A DNA stretch of 64,000 nt from Pollutimonas sp. M17 (GCF_025836975.1 NZ_CP107548.1:186001-250000), one strand, 5' to 3'; positions 17,227 to 26,671 are shown, counted from the first letter of the stretch. Notes: generated by a model not told the origin, from the sequence alone. Made by a program: numbers and translations.

Positions 17227-18249
17227 ATGTCTGAAACCATACTCGTCACCGGTGGCACCGGCTTCATCGGCAGCCATGCCACCGTCGTCCTGCAGCAGGC
17301 GGGCTATCGCGTGCTCATCCTGGACAACCTGTGCAACAGCGCCGCGCCGGTTCTGGATTCCATCGCCGAAATCACCGGACAGCGCCCCGATTTCGTCCAG
17401 GGCGACGTGCGCGATGCGCACGCGCTGGATGCCCTCTTCCGCAGCCATCGGATATCCGCCGTGCTGCATTTCGCGGGCCTGAAAGCGGTGGGCGAGTCCA
17501 CGCAGAAGCCGCTGGACTATTACGACAACAACGTGCATGGCAGCACGGCATTGCTGGCAGCCATGCGCAGGGCCGATGTCAAGACCTTTGTGTTCTCGTC
17601 GTCGGCCACGGTGTACGGCGATCCGCAAAAACTGCCCCTGACGGAAGACCACCCGCGCTCGGCCACCAATCCCTACGGCCACACCAAGCTGGTGGTCGAG
17701 GACATGCTTGAAAGCCTGTACCGCAGCGAACCGGGCTGGCGCATAGCCCGCTTGCGTTATTTCAACCCGGTCGGCGCGCATCCCAGCGGGCTGATCGGCG
17801 AGGCGCCGCAAGGCGTGCCCAACAACCTGATGCCTTATGTGGCCCAAGTGGCCACCGGGCGGCGCGAGCGCCTACAGGTATTCGGCAAGGACTACGACAC
17901 GCCGGACGGCACCGGCGTGCGCGACTACATCCATGTCATGGACCTGGCGCTGGGGCACGTGGCGGCCCTGCGCCATTGCCGGCAGGCCGCGCAGGACTTG
18001 CTGACGGTCAACCTGGGCACGGGCGTGGGGTATTCGGTGCTGGACATGGTGCGGGCTTTCGAACAGGCCAGCGGCAAGACGGTGGCCTACGACATTGCGC
18101 CGCGCCGTCCCGGCGACATCGCCGCCTGCTGGGCCGATACCGACCTGGCATTCCAGAAGCTGGGTTGGCGCGCCACTCGCGGCATACAGGAAATGTGCGA
18201 AGACGCCTGGCGCTGGGAAACGGCGCAGGCGGCCCGCGCGGCGGGCTAG
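17227..18249 (+). CDS. galE: UDP-glucose 4-epimerase
   Basis: A 340-residue extended short-chain dehydrogenase. NAD binding GGTGFIGSH, catalytic SSSATVYG and YGHTK, and the RYFNPVGAHPSGLIGE loop identify GalE, which interconverts UDP-glucose and UDP-galactose (possibly also the N-acetyl forms). The length is that of the family. It supplies sugar nucleotides for lipopolysaccharide or other polysaccharide. A convergent Lrp-type gene ends 15 bp downstream. Confidence 0.94.
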   Translation: MSETILVTGGTGFIGSHATVVLQQAGYRVLILDNLCNSAAPVLDSIAEITGQRPDFVQGDVRDAHALDALFRSHRISAVLHFAGLKAVGESTQKPLDYYDNNVHGSTALLAAMRRADVKTFVFSSSATVYGDPQKLPLTEDHPRSATNPYGHTKLVVEDMLESLYRSEPGWRIARLRYFNPVGAHPSGLIGEAPQGVPNNLMPYVAQVATGRRERLQVFGKDYDTPDGTGVRDYIHVMDLALGHVAALRHCRQAAQDLLTVNLGTGVGYSVLDMVRAFEQASGKTVAYDIAPRRPGDIAACWADTDLAFQKLGWRATRGIQEMCEDAWRWETAQAARAAG

Positions 18250-18264
18250 CCCGGGCAGGCCCGG

Positions 18265-18777
18265 CTATTTTCCTGTTCGGGCCGTCTGCTTGACGGCAGG
18301 GCCGGCTCCCAGGCTTGCCGACAGGGGCAGCGCCGTCTTGTAAGACACCTGCTTCAATGCAAAGCTCGACCGGATCTTGTCGATGCCGGGTATGGGCGTC
18401 AATTGCTCCAGTATGAACTGCTCCAGCGCTCCGATATCGGCCACGGCCACGCGTATCAGATAGTCCGAATCGCCTGTCATCAGGTAGCATTCCATGACTT
18501 CGTCATGCTCGGCGATGCGCCGCTCGAAATTGGCCAGGGCTTCCTTGTCCTGCGATTTCAGGCTGATGGAGATGAATACATTCAGGCCCAGTCCCAGGGC
18601 GGCGGCATTGGCCAGGGCCACATAGCGGACGATGATGCCCGCGGACTCCAGCGCCTTGACCCTGGCCAGACAAGGCGAAGGCGACAGGTGGACGCGCCTG
18701 GCCAGCTCCACATTGCTCAGCGAACCGTCGCGTTGCAGTTCATCCAGAATGCGCAAGTCCGTGGCGTCCAGATTCAT
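18265..18777 (-). CDS. Lrp/AsnC-family transcriptional regulator
   Basis: A 170-residue protein with an N-terminal winged HTH (LDATDLRILDELQRDGSLSNVELARRVHLSPSPCLARVKALE, about residues 3-45, cited in part) and a C-terminal RAM ligand domain (about 70-150, VMECYLMTGDSDYLIRV). The open frame extends upstream, but ATG 18777 has a GGAG-type site and starts at the domain. It is divergent from the AceE-type gene, the usual position of a regulator of its neighbour. Pseudomonas mdeR next to mdeB is a known comparable case. An amino-acid effector is likely but unproven. Confidence 0.92.
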   Translation of the reverse strand: MNLDATDLRILDELQRDGSLSNVELARRVHLSPSPCLARVKALESAGIIVRYVALANAAALGLGLNVFISISLKSQDKEALANFERRIAEHDEVMECYLMTGDSDYLIRVAVADIGALEQFILEQLTPIPGIDKIRSSFALKQVSYKTALPLSASLGAGPAVKQTARTGK

Positions 18778-18911
18778 ATGCCGTAGCTCCAATCCAAAAC
18801 GGCATTTTATGCTGAAAAATCGTCGGCTTGGCCCTGTCATCGACATCACATGCCGGCGAAAGCGGTGGAGAATAAGGACGTTGTCCAATCTTTCCGCATG
18901 CGTGAACCGAT

Positions 18912-21602
18912 ATGAATTCACCCTTTCCCCCGCAGCACCTGGCCGACGTCGATCCCCAGGAAACCGCCGAGTGGCATGAAGCCTTCCAGTCGCTCATCGC
19001 CGCGCATGGCCCGCAGCGCGCCGCCTTCATGCTGGACGAGTTGTGCAACATGGCCGCCACCGAAGACATTCCCTGGAAGCCGCGCATCGGCACGCCCTAT
19101 GTCAACACCATCCCGCTGACGCGGCAGCCGGCGTTTCCCGGCGATCTGGCGCTGGAGCAGAAGCTGGGCGCCATCATGCGCTGGAATGCCCTGGCCATGG
19201 TGGTGCGCGCCAACGCCGCCTACGGCGAGCTGGGCGGCCATATCGCCAGCTATGCCAGCGCGGCCGACCTGTTCGAAGTGGGCTTCAATCATTTCTTTCG
19301 CGCCCGTCGCGACAACGGCGGGCATGGCGGCGACCTGGTTTTCCTGCAGCCGCACAGCGCGCCGGGCGTCTATGCGCGCGCCTACCTGGAAGGGCGGCTG
19401 ACTGAAGACGACTTGCGCCATTACCGGCAGGAACTGCGTGGGCCCCTGAACGGGGCGCGGGGCTTGCCCAGCTACCCCCATCCCTACTTGATGCCGGATT
19501 TCTGGCAGTTTCCGACCGGATCCATGGGCATCGGCCCCATCAGTTCGATCTACCAGGCGCGCTTCATGCACTACCTGACGGATCGCGGCCTGCTCGATTG
19601 CACCGGTCGGAGAGTCTGGGGCGTATTCGGCGACGGTGAAATGGACGAGCCCGAGTCCATGAGCGCACTGACCCTGGCCGCGCGCGAGCGCCTGGACAAC
19701 CTGGTGTGGGTGGTCAATTGCAATCTGCAGCGGCTGGACGGTCCGGTGCGGGGCAATGCCCGCGTCATCGACGAGCTGGAAAAACTGTTCTCCGGCGCCG
19801 GGTGGAATGTCATCAAGGTGCTGTGGGGCAGCGACTGGGACGGCCTGTTCGCCCGCGATCACAGCGGCGCGTTGCTGCGCGCCCTGTCCGATACCGTGGA
19901 CGGCCAGATGCAGACCTTCGCGGCCAATGACGGCCAATACAACCGCCATCATTTCTTCGGCCAGAACCCGCAGCTGGCCCGCCTGGTGGAAGGCATGAGC
20001 GACGAGCAGATCGACGGCCTGCGGCGCGGCGGCCACGATCTGGTCAAGATCCATGCGGCCTACGCCGCCGCGGCCGGCACGCAGGGCCGGCCCACGGTCA
20101 TCCTGGCCCATACCAAGAAGGGCTACGGCATGGGCAGCGCGGGCCAGGGCCGCATGACCACACACTCGCAGAAAAAATTCGAGGACGCCGACCTGCTGGG
20201 CTTCCGCGACCGCTTCAAGCTGCCGCTCAGCGACGAACAAGCGCTAAGGCTGGATTTCTACAAGCCCGAACCCGACAGCCCCGAGCTGCGCTACCTGCGC
20301 GCCCGGCGCGCAGCCTTGGGCGGGCCGCTGCCGGCCAGGCAGGAAAGCGCCCTGCCCCTGGCGGTGCCGGATATCTCCGGCTACGCGCGTTTTGCCTTGC
20401 AGGGCGGCGGCCGCGAGATGTCGACCACCATGGCTTTCGTGCGCATGCTCGGCGCCTTGCTTAAAGACGGCGGCCTGGGTCCGCGCATCGTTCCCATCGT
20501 GGCCGACGAAGCGCGCACCTTCGGCATGGCCAATCTGTTCAAGCAGGTGGGCATCTATTCCAGCGTCGGCCAGAAGTACGAGCCCGAGGACATCGGCTCG
20601 ATACTCAGCTATCGCGAAGCCAAGGATGGCCAGATCCTGGAAGAGGGCATCAGCGAAGCCGGCGCCATTTCCAGCTGGGTGGCCGCGGCCACCAGCTACA
20701 GCGTGCATGGCATGGCCATGCTGCCCTTCTATATCTATTACTCTATGTTCGGGTTCCAGCGCGTGGGCGACCTGATCTGGGCGGCCGCCGACCAGCGCCC
20801 GCGCGGCTTTCTGATCGGGGCCACGTCGGGCCGGACCACCCTGGCCGGCGAGGGGCTGCAGCACCAGGACGGCACCAGCCACTTATGGGCCGCCGCCGTC
20901 CCCAATTGCAAGGCCTACGACCCGGCGTTCGCCGGCGAACTGGCGGTCATCCTGGACCACGGCATGCGGGAAATGGCGGTCGAGCAGCGCGACGTGTTCT
21001 ATTACATCACTGTCATGAACGCAAACTACGCCCAGCCCGATCTGCCCGATGGCGTTGAAGACGATATTGTCCGCGGCGGCTACCGCTATGCCGGCTACGA
21101 AGCCAAGGCGGGTACGGATCCGGCTGGCCTCCGGGTGGCACTGCTGGGATCGGGAGCCATCCTGGCCGAAGTCATCAAGGCGGCGGAGCTGCTGGCCGAG
21201 CAGGGCGTTGCCAGCGACGTCTACAGCATAAGCAGCTGGAGCGAACTGGCGCGCGATGGGCAGCGTTGCGAGGCGCAGCAAGCGCATGACAGCCATGATC
21301 AGGCCGGGCAGGCCGTCCAGGGACAAGATGGCCGGAGCGGCGCTGCCTTCCAGCCCCACATTGCCCGGCTTTTGCAGGCCTCCGAAGGGCCCATCGTGGC
21401 CGCCACCGACTACGTAAGGCTGGTGCCCGAGTCCGTCCGCGCCTATCTGCCTGAAGGGCGGCGCTACATCACCCTGGGAACCGACGGCTTCGGCCGCAGC
21501 GATACGCGGGCCGAGCTGCGGCGCTACTTCCAGGTCGACGCGCAGGCCATCGCGCAGGCTGCTTTGCGCGGACTTTCATTACACAAGCCGGCGGCGAACT
21601 GA
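18912..21602 (+). CDS. Homodimeric 2-oxo acid dehydrogenase E1 (AceE-type)
   Basis: An 896-residue TPP enzyme of the pyruvate dehydrogenase E1 family, which is about 885 in E. coli. It has the TPP motif GDGEMDEPES...NCNLQRLDGPV, the GAISSWVAAATSY segment and the C-terminal LGTDGFGRSD. Compared with AceE a stretch of about 20 extra residues rich in Gln, Ala and His occurs near residues 775-805 (EAQQAHDSHDQAGQ...). No E2 or E3 genes follow, so this is a paralogue that would borrow them. With an Lrp regulator upstream it may be the MdeB-like type acting on 2-oxobutyrate from methionine or threonine breakdown. That specificity is inference. Confidence 0.9.
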   Translation: MNSPFPPQHLADVDPQETAEWHEAFQSLIAAHGPQRAAFMLDELCNMAATEDIPWKPRIGTPYVNTIPLTRQPAFPGDLALEQKLGAIMRWNALAMVVRANAAYGELGGHIASYASAADLFEVGFNHFFRARRDNGGHGGDLVFLQPHSAPGVYARAYLEGRLTEDDLRHYRQELRGPLNGARGLPSYPHPYLMPDFWQFPTGSMGIGPISSIYQARFMHYLTDRGLLDCTGRRVWGVFGDGEMDEPESMSALTLAARERLDNLVWVVNCNLQRLDGPVRGNARVIDELEKLFSGAGWNVIKVLWGSDWDGLFARDHSGALLRALSDTVDGQMQTFAANDGQYNRHHFFGQNPQLARLVEGMSDEQIDGLRRGGHDLVKIHAAYAAAAGTQGRPTVILAHTKKGYGMGSAGQGRMTTHSQKKFEDADLLGFRDRFKLPLSDEQALRLDFYKPEPDSPELRYLRARRAALGGPLPARQESALPLAVPDISGYARFALQGGGREMSTTMAFVRMLGALLKDGGLGPRIVPIVADEARTFGMANLFKQVGIYSSVGQKYEPEDIGSILSYREAKDGQILEEGISEAGAISSWVAAATSYSVHGMAMLPFYIYYSMFGFQRVGDLIWAAADQRPRGFLIGATSGRTTLAGEGLQHQDGTSHLWAAAVPNCKAYDPAFAGELAVILDHGMREMAVEQRDVFYYITVMNANYAQPDLPDGVEDDIVRGGYRYAGYEAKAGTDPAGLRVALLGSGAILAEVIKAAELLAEQGVASDVYSISSWSELARDGQRCEAQQAHDSHDQAGQAVQGQDGRSGAAFQPHIARLLQASEGPIVAATDYVRLVPESVRAYLPEGRRYITLGTDGFGRSDTRAELRRYFQVDAQAIAQAALRGLSLHKPAAN

Positions 21603-21641
21603 TATCCTTGCGGGAAACCCGAAACACCCGCAAGCCCTTAA

Positions 21642-22562
21642 ATGAATTCTGTCAGAATGCAGTTCCTGCTGGTTGGCACCATGGCCATTTGGGGCTTGAA
21701 CATCTCGGCCATCAAAGTACTTACCGTGTACTTCGACCCGATGATCATTGCCTGCTTCCGCATGGCGATTGCCGCCGTGATCATCAACTTCACCCTGATC
21801 GGGTCGCGGCAACCCATACCGTTGCTGCGTATATCGCGGGGCCAATGGCTGCGCTTCGTGCTATGCGCCAGCTTCATGATCTACGGCAATCAAATCTTCT
21901 TCACCACCGGCATGCGCGATGCCAGCGCCGCCAACTCATCGCTGATCATGGCGCTAAGCCCGCTGGTGGCCTCCATCCTGGCCGCCGCGGTGTTCCGCGA
22001 AGCGATCACCGGCCTGCGCCTGCTGGGCATCGCCCTGGGCTTTGGCGGCGTGTTCGCCGTGGTGCTCAGCAGCCACGGCACGTCGATGTCCGGCCCGGGC
22101 TGGGGCGACCTGCGGGTGTTCCTGTCCATGTTCAGCTTCGTGGTGGGCGGCATGATCATCCAGGACCTGGCGCGGCAATTCAATTCCATCTTCATCAGCA
22201 GCATCGTCTACTCGCTGGGCGCCATTCTGCTCTGCCTGCACACGCTGGCGGCCGGCACAGTGGATCTCAGCGCGGGGGCGCTGCTGGCGCCGGGCCTGTG
22301 GCCCTGGCTGCTGATGGTGTTCACGGGCATCGTCGCCACCGCCATCTGCAATATGTTCTGGAACCGGGCCATCGCCGAGTTGGGCGTGGCGCGCACCTCG
22401 CTGTACCAGTACTGGATCCCCGTGTTCGGCGTGGGCTTCGCCATGCTGACCTTGGGCGAACCGTTCACGCTTTGGCATGTCGTGGGCTTGCTGGGCATCT
22501 TGCTTGGCACCTACCTGGGAACCCGGCGCCCGGCCCCCACGCTGGCGGAGGCCGCCAAATGA
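21642..22562 (+). CDS. EamA/DMT-family transporter
   Basis: A 306-residue membrane protein with ten predicted hydrophobic helices in two EamA repeats. MAIWGLNISAIKVLTVYFDP opens the first, and GIVATAICNMFWNRAIAELG lies in the second. ATG 21657 is an alternative start. It lies 39 bp after the AceE-type gene and overlaps the isoaspartyl peptidase start (ATGA), so the three are probably one operon. An exporter of an amino acid or amino-acid-derived product fits that company, but the substrate is not visible in the sequence. Confidence 0.87.
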   Translation: MNSVRMQFLLVGTMAIWGLNISAIKVLTVYFDPMIIACFRMAIAAVIINFTLIGSRQPIPLLRISRGQWLRFVLCASFMIYGNQIFFTTGMRDASAANSSLIMALSPLVASILAAAVFREAITGLRLLGIALGFGGVFAVVLSSHGTSMSGPGWGDLRVFLSMFSFVVGGMIIQDLARQFNSIFISSIVYSLGAILLCLHTLAAGTVDLSAGALLAPGLWPWLLMVFTGIVATAICNMFWNRAIAELGVARTSLYQYWIPVFGVGFAMLTLGEPFTLWHVVGLLGILLGTYLGTRRPAPTLAEAAK

Positions 22563-23542
22563 CACAGGCCGTGCTGGTCATTCATGGCGGGGCGGGCGCG
22601 ATATCGCGCGCCAAAGCCACCCCGGCCGTCACCCACGAATACCAGTCCGCCCTGCGGGAAACCCTGGAGCGCGGCTCGCGCATTCTGGAAGAGGGGGGAT
22701 CGGCGCTGGACGCCGTCGCCGAAGCCGTGCGGCTGCTCGAGGAATGCGCACTGTTCAATGCCGGCCACGGCGCGGTCTTTACCAGCGAAGGCCGGCACGA
22801 ACTGGACGCCTCCATCATGGATGGCAAAACGCTGCGCAGCGGGGCCGTCGCCAACGTCACCCTGCTGCGCAATCCTGTGCTGGCCGCCAGGGCGGTCATG
22901 GAGCGCAGCCCGCATGCCTTCTTCGCGGGGCCGGGCGCCGATGCCTTCGGACGTGACGCCGGCCTGGAATGCGTGAACCCCTCATTCTTTTCCACAGACG
23001 CCCGGCGCAGCCAGCTGTTGCGCGTGCAGGCCACAGGCGAAGCGACCATCGTTCTGGACCACGACGGCCAGTCGCTGGCGGAAAATCCGGGCACGGCGGC
23101 GAGCCCGCTGGATGAAGGCCGCAAGCTGGGCACCGTGGGCGCCGTTGCGCTGGACCTGCACGGCAATCTGGCGGCCGCCACCTCGACCGGCGGCCTCACC
23201 AACAAGCGGCCCGGCCGGGTCGGCGACACCCCCCTGATCGGCGCAGGCTGCTATGCTAACAACGCCACCTGCGCGGTATCGGCCACCGGCACGGGCGAGG
23301 CCTTCATGCGCCTGGTGGCCGCCTACGACGTCTCGGCCCGCATGGCCTATCAAGGGCGCTCGCTGGACGAGGCCGCCGGCTGTGTGGTCTTCGAGAAATT
23401 GCCGGCCATCGGCGGCGCGGGCGGCCTGATCGCCGTCGACGCCCGGGGCAACATCAGCTTGCCGTTCAATACCGAAGGCATGTACCGGGGCTATCGGCGC
23501 TTGGGGCAGCCGGCTTGCGTAGCCATCCATCGCGACCGATGA
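22559..23542 (+). CDS. Isoaspartyl peptidase/L-asparaginase (plant-type, Ntn hydrolase)
   Basis: A 327-residue precursor of the EcAIII/IaaA family, cleaved by itself into two chains before Thr192 in KLGTVGAVALD, the N-terminal nucleophile. IHGGAGAI at the N terminus, the STGGLTNKRPGRVGDTPLIGAG substrate region (cited in part) and SATGTGEAFMR are diagnostic. It hydrolyses beta-aspartyl dipeptides and asparagine. The start overlaps the preceding transporter stop by ATGA. The open frame extending to 21608 is a shadow of the transporter. Confidence 0.93.
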   Translation: MTQAVLVIHGGAGAISRAKATPAVTHEYQSALRETLERGSRILEEGGSALDAVAEAVRLLEECALFNAGHGAVFTSEGRHELDASIMDGKTLRSGAVANVTLLRNPVLAARAVMERSPHAFFAGPGADAFGRDAGLECVNPSFFSTDARRSQLLRVQATGEATIVLDHDGQSLAENPGTAASPLDEGRKLGTVGAVALDLHGNLAAATSTGGLTNKRPGRVGDTPLIGAGCYANNATCAVSATGTGEAFMRLVAAYDVSARMAYQGRSLDEAAGCVVFEKLPAIGGAGGLIAVDARGNISLPFNTEGMYRGYRRLGQPACVAIHRDR

Positions 23543-23741
23543 TGGCTTCTTTGCCTGGCGCATGCCGGGCAGGCCGGACCAGGCAGCCAGGCGGCTGTAT
23601 TCCATAGGCCATTGGCCGTACTTTCTTTCCTGTCCACGGCCTCGCTATCATGGCAGTCGATAGTAAACTGACGCTCCTGTGTAATCTGTAGCCAGTTGTA
23701 CATATGGCTGCTGCTTTGGCTTTGTTTTCCGAGGCTTGTTC

Positions 23742-24803
23742 ATGAAAATTCTTATTACCGGCGGAGCCGGATTCATTGGCTCGGCCCTGGTGCGCCACAT
23801 CATCGGCCATACCCTTGACGCCGTCGTGAACGTGGACAAGCTTACCTATGCCGGAAACCTGGAGTCCCTGGCCGATGCCGCCCGAAGCGAGCGCTATGCT
23901 TTCGAGCAGGTCGACATCTGCGACCGCGCCGCGCTCGATCGCGTTTTCCAGCAACACAGGCCGCAGGCCGTCATGCATCTGGCGGCGGAATCGCATGTCG
24001 ACCGCTCCATCGACGGGCCGGCCGCTTTCATCGAAACCAATATCGTCGGCACCTACACGCTGCTTGAAGCGGCGCGCCAGTACTGGGCGGGGTTGAACGA
24101 AGAAGACAAGGCGGCTTTTCGTTTCCATCATATCTCCACCGACGAGGTCTACGGCGACCTGGAGGGTCCCGACGACCTGTTCACCGAAACCACGCCGTAC
24201 GCCCCCAGCTCGCCGTACTCGGCCAGCAAGGCCAGTTCCGATCATCTGGTCCGCGCGTGGCGCCGCACCTACGGCCTGCCCACGTTGCTGACCAACTGCT
24301 CGAATAACTACGGCCCTTACCATTTCCCCGAAAAGCTGATCCCGCTGATGATTCTAAATGCCCTGGAAGGCAAGCCGCTACCGGTATATGGCCAGGGCAG
24401 GCAGGTGCGCGACTGGCTGTATGTGGAGGATCACGCACGCGCCTTGTACAAGGTAGTCAGAAATGGCAAAGTGGGCGAAACCTACAACATCGGCGGCCAC
24501 AACGAGAAGCGGAACATCGACGTCGTGCATACCATCTGCGATCTGCTGGAAGAGCTGGCGCCGGCCAAGCCGGCCGGCGTTGCCCGGTACCGCGACCTGG
24601 TTACCTATGTAAAGGACCGTCCGGGTCACGACATGCGCTACGCCATCGATGCCCGCAAGATCCAGCGCGAGCTGGACTGGGCTCCGCGGGAAACCTTCGA
24701 ATCGGGTATCCGCAAGACGGTGCAATGGTATCTGGACAACCTGGAATGGTGCCGCCACGTGCAGGACGGCAGCTATCAGCGCGAAAGACTGGGGATGGCT
24801 TAA
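23742..24803 (+). CDS. rfbB: dTDP-glucose 4,6-dehydratase
   Basis: A 353-residue extended SDR that makes dTDP-4-keto-6-deoxyglucose, the second step of dTDP-rhamnose synthesis. [10 protein letters not shown], the catalytic [23 protein letters not shown] and [14 protein letters not shown] are all present. ATG 23742 follows GAGG by seven bases and is preferred to TTG 23736. It stands alone, about 19 kb from rfbCD, with rfbA not seen. Confidence 0.95.
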   Translation: MKILITGGAGFIGSALVRHIIGHTLDAVVNVDKLTYAGNLESLADAARSERYAFEQVDICDRAALDRVFQQHRPQAVMHLAAESHVDRSIDGPAAFIETNIVGTYTLLEAARQYWAGLNEEDKAAFRFHHISTDEVYGDLEGPDDLFTETTPYAPSSPYSASKASSDHLVRAWRRTYGLPTLLTNCSNNYGPYHFPEKLIPLMILNALEGKPLPVYGQGRQVRDWLYVEDHARALYKVVRNGKVGETYNIGGHNEKRNIDVVHTICDLLEELAPAKPAGVARYRDLVTYVKDRPGHDMRYAIDARKIQRELDWAPRETFESGIRKTVQWYLDNLEWCRHVQDGSYQRERLGMA

Positions 24804-24807
24804 ATCA

Positions 24808-24865
24808 GGTTGACAAAAAACGGTTTTTGCCAGATTATTCGGGTTGACAAATCCTGGATTTTGCC
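24808..24865 (+). repeat. Tandem 24-bp direct repeats, probable operators
   Basis: Two copies of a 24-base element, 24808-24831 and 24842-24865, share 19 positions. Each begins GGTTGACAAA and ends TTTTGCC. The two ends of each copy are roughly inverted (TTGACAAA against TGGCAAAA read on the other strand), as expected for a dimeric HTH repressor. The first copy covers the -35 and the second lies at the transcription start and reaches to within one base of the ribosome site of the next gene. Confidence 0.6.
24810..24838 (+). promoter_or_regulatory. Sigma70-type promoter of the ImmA/IrrE module
   Basis: A perfect TTGACA (24810-24815) and GATTAT (24833-24838) are separated by 17 bases. They stand about 36 bases before the first gene of the module, with a CGGAGG ribosome site in between. 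The promoter is overlapped by the tandem repeats, which suggests autorepression by the XRE domain of the second gene. Confidence 0.6.
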
Positions 24866-24874
24866 CGGAGGCAT

Positions 24875-25468
24875 ATGACCTATCCACATCCTTCCTCCTA
24901 TTACCCGGAATTGACTGATGAACGGTTAACTGTCATCGCCGAAGCCTTGCTCGATATCCGCTACAACACGTATCGTCAAATGGATTCCCCATTCGACGAT
25001 ACCTACACACGGGAAACAGCCGTGTTCGGAAGATCACGAAACATGCTGATCGTTTTGGCGCTAGGGGGCAAGTACGATTGGCTATCGTTGATAAATCCAG
25101 GGATGGACATTACGTTTGGTATTGGAAGCGTCCCATGCCGTTTTTTTCGCGATGATCCGCAAGCACCCGAGAAACCTGGCTTTTTCAAGCGCAATGCGGT
25201 CGATTGCTTGTTTGCAACCGATGAGAATGATCCGGTGATGTGGCGTTTTGTTGTAGAAAAAGCATCATCCGAAGAAGATGAGGATCATGCATTTTTCATA
25301 GGCTATAACGTTTATCAAGAAAAGGTTTCTCAGTGGTCATATGCTTCGTCGGCATCCGTGCTACATGTGGCAGGTGATGAGATCCCCGCAGGAAAGCAGT
25401 TGTCCGCACCGGAAATAGATGCACGAGAAGATGGTTCTGATCGCAATTCGAAGGCTCAAAACGAGTGA
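24875..25468 (+). CDS. Uncharacterised protein, first gene of an ImmA/IrrE module
   Basis: A 197-residue soluble protein with no signal peptide or membrane segment and no motif I can name. The middle (about 50-120) is mixed hydrophobic and aromatic, and the last 40 residues are polar and acidic. The ATG has a strong CGGAGG site. It ends four bases before the XRE-ImmA gene and shares its promoter. It is visibly more AT-rich than the flanking rfb genes, consistent with acquisition. By position it is the candidate toxin or partner whose stability or activity the protease controls. No function is assigned. Confidence 0.7.
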   Translation: MTYPHPSSYYPELTDERLTVIAEALLDIRYNTYRQMDSPFDDTYTRETAVFGRSRNMLIVLALGGKYDWLSLINPGMDITFGIGSVPCRFFRDDPQAPEKPGFFKRNAVDCLFATDENDPVMWRFVVEKASSEEDEDHAFFIGYNVYQEKVSQWSYASSASVLHVAGDEIPAGKQLSAPEIDAREDGSDRNSKAQNE

Positions 25469-25472
25469 GTAA

Positions 25473-26591
25473 ATGAACCTTGTTTTTGATGGCGCGTCAC
25501 TAAGGCTGGCACGCGTTTTTAGCGGCCTGGCGCTTGACGAGGTGGCATCGCGCGTTGGAAAAACGCGCCAATATCTACATAAGCTTGAAACAGGCCAGGG
25601 AACACCCACGGCCCAGTTGGCCCAAGACCTTGCCGACGCCTTACAGGTGGAGGTTGGCTTTTTTGCGCCTAAAGCAAGGCATCTCCACGAAGAGCAGTTT
25701 CATTTCAGGAAGCTTTTAACAACCAAGGCAACCATCAGGCAAGTTGCCATTGCGCGGGGCGAAATGGTTGACATACTGATCAAGTATCTCGATCAAGAGC
25801 TTCACCTGCCTGAAATCAATATCCCCAATATTCCGCAGCCACGCACCTACGAGGATCTGGAGCGAACAGCGGAATACTGCCGAAAAGAGTGGGAACTTGG
25901 GTTGGGCCCCATCGATAATATGACCCGCCTGGCCGAAAACCTGGGCACAGTCGTCACCACGTTCAACGGTATATCCAAAGAGATAGATGCGTTATCGGTT
26001 TCGGTGGAACGACCGTTTATCGTACGTAATATTGCAAAGGAAAGCGCGTGTCGGCATCGTTTTGATATTGCACACGAGCTTGGCCATCTGGTTATGCATG
26101 AAGGGCTGGTTACCGGAGACCGTGTGACTGAAAGCCAAGCAAATAGATTCGCCAGTGCATTGCTTATGCCTCGCTCCATGATGGCAAAATTATTTCCACG
26201 TCCGAATGGAACTCGGTTGGATTGGAAGGGAATGAAGGAATTCAAGCTTACTTGGAAAGTGAGCAAAGCGGCTATTTTGTTCAGGGCGCGGCAACTTGAG
26301 CTGATTACAGAAGGCCAGTACAAAACGGGTGTTATTACGTTAAGGAAGTATGGTGAATCCAATGGTGAAAAAGATGATTACCTGATTCCACATGAGCCAC
26401 CGGAAACAATGGCAAAAGCCTTGCTTGTATTAGCCACGAAGAAAGGCATACATTCAGACGATATAGCCAAGGCGTTGCATATTAAGCCCGCCCTTCTGTA
26501 TGAATTGACAGGGGTGGACAATGCTCCACAGATATCCAATGCCAAAGATCCCAGCGAGACCCGACCCAGACACCTGCGACTCGTTAAATAG
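25473..26591 (+). CDS. XRE-family regulator fused to ImmA/IrrE metallopeptidase
   Basis: A 372-residue protein. Residues 8-65 form an XRE helix-turn-helix (LRLARVFSGLALDEVASRVGKTRQYLHKLETG, cited in part). Residues about 150-280 form an ImmA/IrrE peptidase with the zinc motif HELGHLVMH at 201-209. Such proteins cleave or regulate a repressor or partner. Here the fused HTH could bind the tandem repeats at 24808. The two-gene layout is like known IrrE-type toxin-antitoxin and defence modules (RosmerTA is one that I recall), but identity with any of them is not shown. Confidence 0.85.
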   Translation: MNLVFDGASLRLARVFSGLALDEVASRVGKTRQYLHKLETGQGTPTAQLAQDLADALQVEVGFFAPKARHLHEEQFHFRKLLTTKATIRQVAIARGEMVDILIKYLDQELHLPEINIPNIPQPRTYEDLERTAEYCRKEWELGLGPIDNMTRLAENLGTVVTTFNGISKEIDALSVSVERPFIVRNIAKESACRHRFDIAHELGHLVMHEGLVTGDRVTESQANRFASALLMPRSMMAKLFPRPNGTRLDWKGMKEFKLTWKVSKAAILFRARQLELITEGQYKTGVITLRKYGESNGEKDDYLIPHEPPETMAKALLVLATKKGIHSDDIAKALHIKPALLYELTGVDNAPQISNAKDPSETRPRHLRLVK

Positions 26592-26659
26592 TGGTTTTAG
26601 ATGCTTGGGGGAAAGCAGGATGTATGTCACCCAGACCATTAAGTGGGCGGTCGCGGGCT

Positions 26660-26665
26660 TAAAAT
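26660..26665 (+). promoter_or_regulatory. Possible -10 element of a leaderless rfaH-like mRNA
   Basis: TAAAAT lies six bases before the ATG at 26672, so transcription from it would begin at or next to the start codon. No Shine-Dalgarno sequence precedes the ATG. No good -35 is visible, which leaves this uncertain. Confidence 0.35.
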
Positions 26666-26671
26666 AGCGCC

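Noticed and set aside
18918-20240. 440-codon frame antisense to the AceE-type gene
   Set aside because: It has no recognisable motif and its composition is that of a reverse-strand shadow of aceE.
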